Of a stretch of 64,000 nucleotides of DNA, positions 1 to 7,022 are shown one piece after another. Source of the stretch: Shewanella sp. Isolate13 (lineage in GTDB: Bacteria > Pseudomonadota > Gammaproteobacteria > Enterobacterales > Shewanellaceae); contig NZ_JAKEVD010000002.1 of NCBI RefSeq assembly GCF_022398325.1, positions 205,356 to 269,355 on the forward strand, written 5' to 3'. Made by a program: the position numbers and the translations under genes. Within the stretch, counting starts at the first letter, position 1. Every line of letters begins with the position of its first letter. The notes below the pieces were generated by a model, which ran no database searches, was not told the origin of the DNA, and saw nothing but the letters and a program-made list of their open reading frames with translations.

Positions 1-534
1 ATAACCTACGGTTGAGATGGTGACCAAGGCCCACCAAATCGCACTCTCGGCGGTATCGATATTGGCCCCTTCTACACCGCTTTCCACGATCAGCACCAAT
101 ACAGACGATAGGGTTAAAATAATGACTAGCGCGACTAGCAGGCTAGCAACCGTTGCCTGTCTGCGCTGCTTGACCATGGGAACGATCAATGAGCGGGTCA
201 TACGAATGAGGCGGATCACTCGCAAAATTTGGAATAGACGCGCCATACGTAGTGCTTCGATAGCGGGGATACTGGCGATAAAATCTATCCAATGACTCTT
301 TAAGTAATCGACTTTATCACTGGCTTTAAAGAGTTCGAAAAAGAAGTTAGACATGAAGATAAGACAGATACTGAAATCTATCATAAACAATAGTCGCTTC
401 GTTTCGCCATCGACGCGACCGAATGTCAGTACCAGTACCACAATCACTGATAGCAGCGATAGCAGCATCATGGCTAGCTGACCGGGAGTGGGGGGCGTTT
501 CAGGCTGAAGTAGCCAGCGCTTTTTTGTTGCCAT
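1..534 (-). CDS. Voltage-gated-type ion channel, C-terminal part beyond window
   Basis: Inner-membrane cation channel, probably potassium selective. The 178 visible residues hold hydrophobic segments at about 20-38, 47-68, 82-92 and 128-150. A segment with arginines at a roughly three-residue period (R96, R99, R105, R108, R111, R114) looks like an S4 voltage sensor. The last residues form a pore helix and the start of the selectivity filter (TISTVGY), where the window cuts the gene, so GD and S6 are not visible. The ATG at 534 follows a short cytoplasmic N-terminus. It lies downstream of the PspA-type module on the same strand, but a separate promoter is possible. The family call is solid from the filter; ion selectivity is inferred. 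Confidence 0.88.
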   Translation of the reverse strand, partial: MATKKRWLLQPETPPTPGQLAMMLLSLLSVIVVLVLTFGRVDGETKRLLFMIDFSICLIFMSNFFFELFKASDKVDYLKSHWIDFIASIPAIEALRMARLFQILRVIRLIRMTRSLIVPMVKQRRQATVASLLVALVIILTLSSVLVLIVESGVEGANIDTAESAIWWALVTISTVGY

Positions 535-592
535 GGCTTAGATCCGTCTTGATTGGTGCCAGTCCGTGTTCATCTGGCACCATGTTTTGTGC

Positions 593-922
593 TTATTTGT
601 CGGCACTAAATTGTACTAAATCATCTAACACATGCTTTTTAATTTCAAGTTGTTGATCTGCTGATAGATTGTATTTCTTCGCCAAAATCTCATAATCACT
701 CGGACTCAATGACACGGTAAGACGGGGGCGTTTAGGGCGTTTAGTCACGCTTAACCCGAGAATTTCCCTGATCTGATCCGATGGACTCACGCCAGCATCG
801 AGTGCTGCCTTACGGATGGCATATTGGAATTTCTCATCCAGATCGAAGGCGATTTGAGTCGCTTTGGCCGCTTTTTGGTTTTGTTGCCACTGCGCGGGTA
901 AGGGATTTTTTTGTTTGGTCAT
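593..922 (-). CDS. Small basic protein of unknown function
   Basis: Encodes 109 residues, rich in Lys/Gln, with no signal peptide or membrane segment. The middle (about 24-60) is predicted helical and reads like a small DNA-binding or ribbon-helix-helix-like fold, followed by a Lys/Arg-rich stretch (TKRPKRPRLTVSLS). I do not recognise the family with confidence. It sits 58 bases upstream of the ion channel and after a strong hairpin that ends the preceding operon, so it may start a new unit with the channel. Initiation at 922 has only a weak AGG upstream. A regulatory or nucleic-acid-binding role is a guess from composition. Confidence 0.6.
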   Translation of the reverse strand: MTKQKNPLPAQWQQNQKAAKATQIAFDLDEKFQYAIRKAALDAGVSPSDQIREILGLSVTKRPKRPRLTVSLSPSDYEILAKKYNLSADQQLEIKKHVLDDLVQFSADK

Positions 923-1005
923 GGGGACTATACCTAAATTTACTGATCCGTATTAACAAGGTACGGAAACTCTTCCATGCTATCATTCATCGGAGTTGAA
1001 ACAGA

Positions 1006-1035
1006 AATGGTTCTAGATCTGCATCTAGAACCATT
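1006..1035 (-). terminator. Perfect 13-bp hairpin after the DUF2491 gene
   Basis: Arms AATGGTTCTAGAT and ATCTAGAACCATT are perfectly complementary around a 4-base CTGC loop. It starts four bases beyond the stop of the DUF2491 gene. On the minus strand it is followed by TTCTG, a weak T-run, so it is a plausible terminator or mRNA 3' stabiliser for the DUF2170-PspA-DUF2491 transcript. Confidence 0.6.
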
Positions 1036-1038
1036 GAT

Positions 1039-1689
1039 TTATTGGCCCGGCCAATATTCTCTGATATCTGATAGAGGTCGATAGAGGGTGAGCATTACAT
1101 CGGTATCACCGCTTTCATAGACCTCGACATCGACAGCCTTGTCTTCGTTATCGTCAAGTAGCTGATAGGACTCAAACGGCTCACCGGTTGCGCCATCGGC
1201 ATCTTGCGGAGGCCTAAGGCCACGGTAATCTTGGCGGTGGAAATAGCCAAAGTTGCCAGATGTGACTTGATGATAGTGAGGTGATAACCACTGCTCATAA
1301 TCATTTAAGTCTGCCGCTAACGGTTGCGTCGTTAACTCGGCTTTACCTTCTTCTTCGAAAATCTCACTGAACTGATCGAGATCGAAGAACTGCTCAACCT
1401 GGCCACGACTTATCTTAATCGAAAGGGCCAGATAGGTTTCGTCATCCTCATCAAGACCGAGGAAGATGGCATCGCCACTGTGACCTTTTAGCACCCACTC
1501 TGTCTGTTGTTTACGCTGATACTCATAGGTGTTCACCGCTTCAACTCGCAGCTGCTGACCACGAAGTTGTGGGGGCAGCGCAAAACTGTCATCAAGGGAG
1601 ATATGATCTCCCTTGATGAGTTTTGATGGGTGGTCGAGTTGACGTTTAGGTTCCTCTTTCTTGCCAAATAGGCGGTTTAGAAATCCCAC
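1039..1689 (-). CDS. yjfK: DUF2491 family protein (YjfK-like)
   Basis: A soluble 216-residue protein of the DUF2491 family, the E. coli YjfK type, with no assigned biochemistry. The N-terminus is basic (MGFLNRLFGKKEEPKRQL), and the rest is acidic with alternating beta-like stretches. The start is GTG at 1689, preceded by AAAGGAG with good spacing. It is the third gene of a tight set after DUF2170 and PspA, 11 bases after the PspA stop; this order matches E. coli yjfI-yjfJ-yjfK. A role in envelope maintenance alongside PspA is inferred from this context only. Confidence 0.85.
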   Translation of the reverse strand: MGFLNRLFGKKEEPKRQLDHPSKLIKGDHISLDDSFALPPQLRGQQLRVEAVNTYEYQRKQQTEWVLKGHSGDAIFLGLDEDDETYLALSIKISRGQVEQFFDLDQFSEIFEEEGKAELTTQPLAADLNDYEQWLSPHYHQVTSGNFGYFHRQDYRGLRPPQDADGATGEPFESYQLLDDNEDKAVDVEVYESGDTDVMLTLYRPLSDIREYWPGQ

Positions 1690-1700
1690 GCCAGTCTCCT

Positions 1701-2390
1701 TTAGCCCTTACGCGCTTTAATGCGATCCAGTACGGCGTTAGCGTTAGACTTCTGCTCGCCAATACCTGCTGCGGCTAGCTTGTCATGTAATGCCTTATCG
1801 CTGTTCTCTTCCGCCAGCGTTTCAGAAGCCTTTAGGCGATCATCAAATGATTGCTGACGCGCCTTGATTCGCTCTAGTGAATCCTTAGCGTTAAGCAGCT
1901 TTGAGTTGCTGCCCGCAAACGAATCGGTAATCGTCGCCGTGGCTTTTTGCACGCTTTCGGTCGTCTTAACCATAGTCAGCTGACGTTGGTAATCGGCAAC
2001 TTGACGCTCAGTCTTGCGCACAAGCTCTTTTAGGCGAGTCGCATGGGCGCTAAAGCTGTCGTTTGCCGCTTGCTGATCGGCCAGTTCTTGATCAAGCTGC
2101 GCAATCTTTTCTGCCACTTCAAGTGCTAGCGGCTCGTTGCCTTTTTCAAGGGCTTGCGTCACATAGCCTTCATGCTCGGCTACAGAGCGCTTTAGGCGAT
2201 CGACTTCACGGCTCGCTTGCATCTCTTTCGCCATCACTTCGGTTAGGTCGCGCTTAGCCTTAGTGAGGTGCTTCTCTGCATCACGAATTTCTTGTTCGAA
2301 GATACGAGTAGAGTTTGCATCTACGATGCTTTGGCCTACTTCAGTGGCACCGCCACGGAAGGCTGTAAGAATTTTGTTTAGAATGCCCAT
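1701..2390 (-). CDS. yjfJ: PspA/IM30 family protein (YjfJ-like)
   Basis: A 229-residue PspA/IM30 (ESCRT-III-related) protein. Almost the whole chain is amphipathic helix and coiled coil (about 25-190), starting with a short membrane-binding helix (MGILNKILTAFRGG). Such proteins assemble on the inner face of the cytoplasmic membrane and stabilise it under stress. The start has a clear AAGGAG site. Its neighbours are DUF2170 upstream and DUF2491 downstream, as in the E. coli yjfIJK group, not a pspABC operon; no PspF or PspBC is visible. Two 13-bp palindromes before the operon suggest dedicated transcriptional control. Confidence 0.92.
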   Translation of the reverse strand: MGILNKILTAFRGGATEVGQSIVDANSTRIFEQEIRDAEKHLTKAKRDLTEVMAKEMQASREVDRLKRSVAEHEGYVTQALEKGNEPLALEVAEKIAQLDQELADQQAANDSFSAHATRLKELVRKTERQVADYQRQLTMVKTTESVQKATATITDSFAGSNSKLLNAKDSLERIKARQQSFDDRLKASETLAEENSDKALHDKLAAAGIGEQKSNANAVLDRIKARKG

Positions 2391-2402
2391 GATGTGGCTC
2401 CT

Positions 2403-2816
2403 TTAATTCAGGTAATCGACGAGTTCGTCGATGACTTCGAGACAATTATCAGAAAGAACAGATAGCTCCTGCTCGATCTCTTGCATGCTTGAATGCACTG
2501 ATAGTGCACCGTAAACCACGTACTTATCGTCAATCTTGGCAAACGATGACAGTGGCATTGGAATGTTGAGCTCTAACATGGTCTCAAACATCTCAGCACG
2601 TCGTTGTTGATTTACTTCATCCTCGCCCCATAAATAGCTGATGCAAAGGATCTGGTTGTCCGTGACCGATACGAATACCGGGATCTCTTCACGACCAACT
2701 ACGTTAACTTGTAAGACTTCCACGTCACCATTAATTGGATAACAATCAAATTGAAAGCCAGTATGGCTGTTGTCGCCAAGTTCATTTAGGTGGTTGGCAA
2801 TTGTGTGGATATTCAT
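2403..2816 (-). CDS. yjfI: DUF2170 family protein (YjfI-like)
   Basis: A cytosolic acidic protein of 137 residues, DUF2170/YjfI type, function unknown. I choose the ATG at 2816 (MNIHTIANHL) because AAGGAC lies six bases upstream. A further in-frame ATG at 2834 falls inside a palindromic operator and has no ribosome site. It is the first gene of the DUF2170-PspA-DUF2491 set, 12 bases before pspA. The fold looks like alternating strands and helices with an acidic C-terminal helix. The genes around it point to a membrane-stress function. Confidence 0.85.
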   Translation of the reverse strand: MNIHTIANHLNELGDNSHTGFQFDCYPINGDVEVLQVNVVGREEIPVFVSVTDNQILCISYLWGEDEVNQQRRAEMFETMLELNIPMPLSSFAKIDDKYVVYGALSVHSSMQEIEQELSVLSDNCLEVIDELVDYLN

Positions 2817-2829
2817 ATTTGTCCTTATT

Positions 2830-2876
2830 GACATATTATGTCTGTGATTAAAGATAACACTGCGACATAATATGTC
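2830..2876. promoter_or_regulatory. Paired 13-bp palindromes upstream of DUF2170-PspA operon
   Basis: GACATATTATGTC (2830-2842) and GACATAATATGTC (2864-2876) are the same perfect palindrome with either A or T at the centre. Their starts are 34 bases apart, about three helical turns. The nearer one ends 14 bases before the chosen ATG. This arrangement is typical of a dimeric repressor or activator operator. The same 13-mer recurs once more in the window, before glnE. The cognate regulator is not identifiable from the sequence. Confidence 0.7.
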
Positions 2877-2907
2877 AAGCGCTATCTTTACGATTCAAAA
2901 ATAAACT

Positions 2908-4635
2908 CTACTGATTTTCTAACCAAGCCTGCTGATGGTATTGATACAGCTGGCTTGAACCTAAAACATTGGGCTTAATCTCTGCCTTATCTTGATAAAA
3001 GTTTCCTGGAAACTCGAAAGCTGCATGGATCAGACCTGGGGTTAGCCAAGGATCATCAACGGGCAGTTGCTGCACACTTTGTAGCCTAGCTCGGGCACTT
3101 TTTCCACCTAAGGTGGCGATGCTCCAGCCCCATTCACCAAAACTGGGTACATTATGGTGGTACTGGTCGACATTAAAGCCAGCGAGCTCCAAGGTCTTGC
3201 CCACTGAAATAAAGGCGTTAGGGGCATGATAAGGTGACGTCGACTGTATGGTTAAGGCAGCGTCATTACTCATTAGTTCCTTAAGCTTTAAATAGAAGGC
3301 ATCGGAATAGAGCTTGTTAAGATCTGGGTGACTAGGGTCTGGCAGATCGACAATAATCGCATCGAACTTTTCCTCCTTGGCCAGCAGTTTATCGACACCG
3401 TTAAAGGCATCGTCATACATAATTCTGACTCGGGGATCGTTAAGAGCATCTTGGTTGAGTGCCAACAGCGCCTTACTCAGATGCTCAGGCATATCGCTCG
3501 ATGGTTGCTTAAACAGCTCGACCAACTCGCTGTCTAGATCCATTAGGGTTACCTGCTCAGGCTGCCATTGCAGCACTTGGGTCAGGCCTAAGCCATCACC
3601 GCCGCCAATGATCAACACCTTGTCGTGACGCGCGCTGGCCGCCATGGTTGGGTGCACTAAGAAGGAGTGATAGATATGCTCGTCGCTGCTAGAGAACTGC
3701 AGCCGACCATTGATATAGAGGGAGTGCACCGGACCTAGGCCGTTGCCCCTTAAGCGCTCGGTAAAGGTCAGCTGCTGAAAACGGGTCGCCTTGGCGTAAA
3801 CCACCTTGTCTTTATAGAGCAGGTTATTAAAGCTCTGCTCCCATTGAGGACCATGCAGGGCCAGCATGACTAAGATCCCGGTGGCGATGAAGTGGCCTAC
3901 TAACAGCAGTTTTACATGGCGTATTTGATGCCAGAAGCGCCAGATAAATAGAAAACCAGCGAGTAGGTTAAAGCTTGCCGTGAGCGCCGCAGCCAGCTGA
4001 ATATCGATAGCCAACATAAAGCCGACCCAGATGGCCGCACCAATACCGGCACCAACATAGTCAGCGCCATAGATGGTGCCCGCGTTGTGCATTAGGTGCG
4101 CCTCAGACAGCGCTTGGCGTACCCGGGCGATAAGTGGGATCTCCATACCTATCATCAGGCCGAGCAATACGCCCCAGACATAAGGCAGATATTCGCTGAG
4201 CTTTTGCAGCGTACCAATAAAGCCGCCATCGGGCAGCTGATCGGCGGGTAGGCCTAAGGTATTGGCGATAACAAGGGGTAACTGCTGACCAAAGCCAATC
4301 ACCGCAGCGGTGATTAAGATCGCCAAAGATCCACACAGGGCGACGCAGAGCTCCAACACTGCAAAGCCTGTGAAAGCACAGCGAATTTTACGGGCGGCAA
4401 AGGCGCCGAGGCCCATGGAGACGATCATCAAACCTATCATGGTGTAGATGGCGGCTTCTAACGCACCAAGAATACGCCCTGCATAATGGGATAGTAGATA
4501 CTCGTAGATTAGGCCGCAGCCAGCGAGTACGGCCATGATGCCGAGCAGTAAGGCATCATCGAACCAACCGAGTTTGCCCGATTCAATGGTTTTATTATGG
4601 GTTGAAGTGGTAGCGCTGCTTGAATTGGTTTGCAT
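2908..4635 (-). CDS. Membrane-fused spermidine-synthase-like aminopropyltransferase
   Basis: A 575-residue two-part protein. Residues about 25-270 form seven or eight membrane segments; residues about 290-520 form a spermidine-synthase (SpeE) fold with the S-adenosyl-methionine-type loop VLIIGGGDGLGL and an acidic ligand region after it (LMDLDSE), then IIVDLPDPSHP. The family transfers aminopropyl groups to polyamines, but membrane-fused members have not been assigned a firm substrate here. A hairpin with a T-run upstream separates it from the DUF350 gene, so it probably has its own promoter. No strong ribosome site is seen at the 4635 ATG. In E. coli the equivalent neighbourhood includes a glutathionylspermidine-synthase-like gene, so a polyamine link is recurrent. 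Confidence 0.85.
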   Translation of the reverse strand: MQTNSSSATTSTHNKTIESGKLGWFDDALLLGIMAVLAGCGLIYEYLLSHYAGRILGALEAAIYTMIGLMIVSMGLGAFAARKIRCAFTGFAVLELCVALCGSLAILITAAVIGFGQQLPLVIANTLGLPADQLPDGGFIGTLQKLSEYLPYVWGVLLGLMIGMEIPLIARVRQALSEAHLMHNAGTIYGADYVGAGIGAAIWVGFMLAIDIQLAAALTASFNLLAGFLFIWRFWHQIRHVKLLLVGHFIATGILVMLALHGPQWEQSFNNLLYKDKVVYAKATRFQQLTFTERLRGNGLGPVHSLYINGRLQFSSSDEHIYHSFLVHPTMAASARHDKVLIIGGGDGLGLTQVLQWQPEQVTLMDLDSELVELFKQPSSDMPEHLSKALLALNQDALNDPRVRIMYDDAFNGVDKLLAKEEKFDAIIVDLPDPSHPDLNKLYSDAFYLKLKELMSNDAALTIQSTSPYHAPNAFISVGKTLELAGFNVDQYHHNVPSFGEWGWSIATLGGKSARARLQSVQQLPVDDPWLTPGLIHAAFEFPGNFYQDKAEIKPNVLGSSQLYQYHQQAWLENQ

Positions 4636-4766
4636 TGGGTGTCGGTAGCTTATTTTTAATAGATAATTCTTAGTCGTGAGCGTTTCGATTCGAGGCCGTA
4701 GTTATTCGAGATAGCCGCTATTCAAAATCCTGTTAATCGCCAATCACTAAGCAGGACAATAGAAAA

Positions 4767-4787
4767 GGGAGCGCAGCGAGCGCTCCC
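4767..4787 (-). terminator. Intrinsic terminator after DUF350 gene
   Basis: GGGAGCGC and GCGCTCCC pair perfectly around AGCGA. On the minus strand the stem is followed by TTTTCTATTG, a short T-run. It lies 13 bases past the DUF350 stop and so ends the lipoprotein-DUF350 transcript before the spermidine-synthase-like gene. Confidence 0.8.
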
Positions 4788-4800
4788 TTGCTTTGTCACC

Positions 4801-5700
4801 TTAGGCCATCAAGGCAGCGAGGATAATGGCAATCGAGACGCTGATCGCCATCTCCACAGCGGCGAGGCCGATATTGTGTTGCTTCTCAACCTCTTCACAT
4901 AGATCGATCTTGGCCAGTACCAGCTTCTTCACGAGCTTGATAAGCAGCATCAAAGAAAGCAGCATCACTACAGAGAAGATCAGCCAGCCGATCAGGTTAG
5001 CGACATAGGCATGTGGGTCGAAGATAATGAAGTGACTGGCTGCGTTGAAGCTAAAGGCCATGGCAAGCATATAGCCGCTATGGCGAATCGCTAGTGCCAC
5101 ATGTCCTTGAGCAAAGGCCTCTTGCATCGATGCGCCTTGGTTGCGTTTAGCATAACGGTTCTCGCGTGCGCGGGTGAGCAGCACTAGCATCAGCTGAGAG
5201 ATAGCAAAGGCACTAAAGATGGCGATAAAGGTATAAACCGTAAGATCTTCAGCCCACAGCAGTACCGAGCGGATGATAATCGCTGTGGCGATGGCTACGG
5301 TGGCATCGACGATGGCGACCGAGAGGTTGCCCTTCACTATTAAGGCATTCTTATCGATATCATTAAGGGCGATTTTATCGTGCAGGAAACGGCCGAGCTT
5401 AATCAGCACTAGGCCAAACAGACCATAAGCGGTCATGCCGATGGCTTCAACTAAGTAAGACTCGGCGGCTTCACCAGTAATGGCACCGGTTAGCACAATC
5501 CCTAAAGCCATCACTGCACCCGCGGTACTAATACCGAAGGCAAAGTTGTCGTTTTCGGCTAACTCATGGCGGCTATTTACCTTTACCGTCCATCCCTGTA
5601 GGTAGCGCATCAAGGCCAGTAACAGCACGGCAATCGTGATGTCGATAAATAGAATGATCATCAGCTCTGGGGTGAGGCCGTGGTTTTGTAAAAATGTCAT
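4801..5700 (-). CDS. Double-DUF350 membrane protein (YjfL-like)
   Basis: A 299-residue inner-membrane protein with eight or so hydrophobic segments. It appears to be two DUF350 units in tandem: a first with ENDNFAFGISTAGAVMALGI near residues 50-70, and a second with a related EKQHNIGLAAVEMAISVSIA motif near 270-290. E. coli YjfL has about 130 residues, one unit, so this is roughly a duplication-fusion. Function is unknown. The gene begins 13 bases after the lipoprotein stop, so the two are likely co-transcribed and may form a complex. The conserved polar residues inside membrane helices would fit a channel or sensor, but that is speculation. Confidence 0.85.
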   Translation of the reverse strand: MTFLQNHGLTPELMIILFIDITIAVLLLALMRYLQGWTVKVNSRHELAENDNFAFGISTAGAVMALGIVLTGAITGEAAESYLVEAIGMTAYGLFGLVLIKLGRFLHDKIALNDIDKNALIVKGNLSVAIVDATVAIATAIIIRSVLLWAEDLTVYTFIAIFSAFAISQLMLVLLTRARENRYAKRNQGASMQEAFAQGHVALAIRHSGYMLAMAFSFNAASHFIIFDPHAYVANLIGWLIFSVVMLLSLMLLIKLVKKLVLAKIDLCEEVEKQHNIGLAAVEMAISVSIAIILAALMA

Positions 5701-5713
5701 AAGAGTTCCTTAA

Positions 5714-6673
5714 TTATTTGCCTCGGCGAACACCGCGAGTGGTACGACTGCTGGAATTACGGAAGCTGCTGTCCTTAGAGTAGTTAGAGCGGAACTTGCT
5801 CTTGCTGCTCGTGGTGCGTCCTGTTGAACTGGCCTTTGGCGTGCTGCTACTCTGTCTCGAAAGGCTGGTTGAGCCAGTACGCGACTTGGCGTAAGGGCTA
5901 TCGAACTTACGACCTTGAGAGTTAAATTGTTTCTTAGTGCGCTCATAGGTTTGAGTCTGTGCTCTGGCCTGCTTTGGCGAAGTGTAGCGGTAACGGCCAA
6001 CATCGTTGTAGTAACTGTAGTTACGACGACTAGACCAGCGATCGTAACCGATTGGGCCACGGGTCAGGTTGGAAAACATGGAGTACATGCCGTACCAAGC
6101 CCAAAATGACATGCCGTTCGAGCCGGTCTGCCAGCTACCGTAAGCTGGGTTGCCCACTAATTGACTGCCAGCACCAAAGTCTTCTGCGCCATTGGCGAGT
6201 GCCGCCGCTTCACGACTAATAGAGTTAACCCGTGCCAGTGCGCCATCGGACATATCGGCGACCACGTTCAGGGGGTCGGACAGCATATCGTTAAACAGGC
6301 TAGGATCTGCCGCTTGATAGAGGTTTTCTACTTCGGCAAGTTGCTGATCGATATCGACAAAGTTTGCAGGGTTTTGCGACTCGGTTAAGCGCCGTGTGAG
6401 CGAGGTAAACATAGGGCCACGATTAGTCGCATCGGTGGCGAGCTCGTTTAGCAAGGGGCTTAAATCGGGCTTTTGCTTTTCCAATACTTGAACGTATTGC
6501 TTAAGCAAATTCGCATTACGGATCTGACCGTCACTCAGCATAGTGCTAAGGGTGTCCAGACGCTGCTGTGTCAGTTGCTGATACTTAGCAACTTGAGCGG
6601 GTCTATCATCGCCGCATCCTGCGAGGGCGAAAACCATTAAGACGGTGAGAACGCGGATTAGCATTCCTGCCAT
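5714..6673 (-). CDS. Lipoprotein with Ser/Arg-rich tail
   Basis: A 319-residue exported lipoprotein. The signal sequence ends in the lipobox FALAGC with the acylated Cys near residue 20. I start it at the ATG at 6673 (MAGMLIRV), which has TTGGAG eight bases upstream, instead of a longer in-frame start at 6718. Residues about 25-170 are helical. The last 100 residues are a low-complexity tail rich in Ser, Thr, Arg, Lys and Tyr, ending in TTRGVRRGK. It is the first gene of a pair with the double-DUF350 protein. The basic tail could bind peptidoglycan, nucleic acid or phosphate groups; no family is recognised. Confidence 0.8.
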   Translation of the reverse strand: MAGMLIRVLTVLMVFALAGCGDDRPAQVAKYQQLTQQRLDTLSTMLSDGQIRNANLLKQYVQVLEKQKPDLSPLLNELATDATNRGPMFTSLTRRLTESQNPANFVDIDQQLAEVENLYQAADPSLFNDMLSDPLNVVADMSDGALARVNSISREAAALANGAEDFGAGSQLVGNPAYGSWQTGSNGMSFWAWYGMYSMFSNLTRGPIGYDRWSSRRNYSYYNDVGRYRYTSPKQARAQTQTYERTKKQFNSQGRKFDSPYAKSRTGSTSLSRQSSSTPKASSTGRTTSSKSKFRSNYSKDSSFRNSSSRTTRGVRRGK

Positions 6674-7022
6674 AGTTTCTCCAAATTGGGGTGTTGTACT
6701 TAAAGTGGCCAACTTCATATCGCTTAATGCAGGGATACACAGGCCTAAAAGACCGATGAGTCTTAGTTAATTAAGTCTTTTTCACTTGCTGAAACATTGA
6801 ATTCGCAAGAGAAATTATTTGGCTTACTGCAATTGCCACTGCTTGAGTATAGTATTGCTTATTAGAGCACAAAAACACTACCGTTCCTGTTTTCATGGCG
6901 CAGTTAGAGAAAAAAGCCTCAACTGGCCAACATTATTAGCAAAAGTTGCTCACAATTATTCACGCTCTATCTATATCATCAACGACATAATATGTCGATA
7001 TACAAAATTGTTAGGGATTATT
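6674..7022. other. Divergent intergenic region between lipoprotein and glnE
   Basis: A 349-base spacer with no supported gene. It must carry divergent promoters for the lipoprotein (leftward) and glnE (rightward). The only standout element is the GACATAATATGTC palindrome near its glnE end. An open frame extends the glnE frame upstream to 6819 but lacks a ribosome site and GlnE homology. Confidence 0.6.
6983..6997. promoter_or_regulatory. 15-bp palindrome upstream of glnE, third operator copy
   Basis: CGACATAATATGTCG is a perfect palindrome with a central A. Its inner 13 bases are identical to the site at 2864-2876 and, apart from the central base, to the one at 2830-2842. It ends 25 bases before the glnE ATG, overlapping where a promoter or 5' leader would be. 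It suggests that glnE and the DUF2170-PspA operon share a regulator. Confidence 0.65.

Noticed and set aside
17..295. Plus-strand frame opposite the ion channel
   Set aside because: It lies fully antisense to a well-supported channel gene with clear S4 and filter motifs.
6819..7022. N-terminal extension of GlnE
   Set aside because: No ribosome site, family proteins start near MHTAS, and the extension crosses a palindromic operator.
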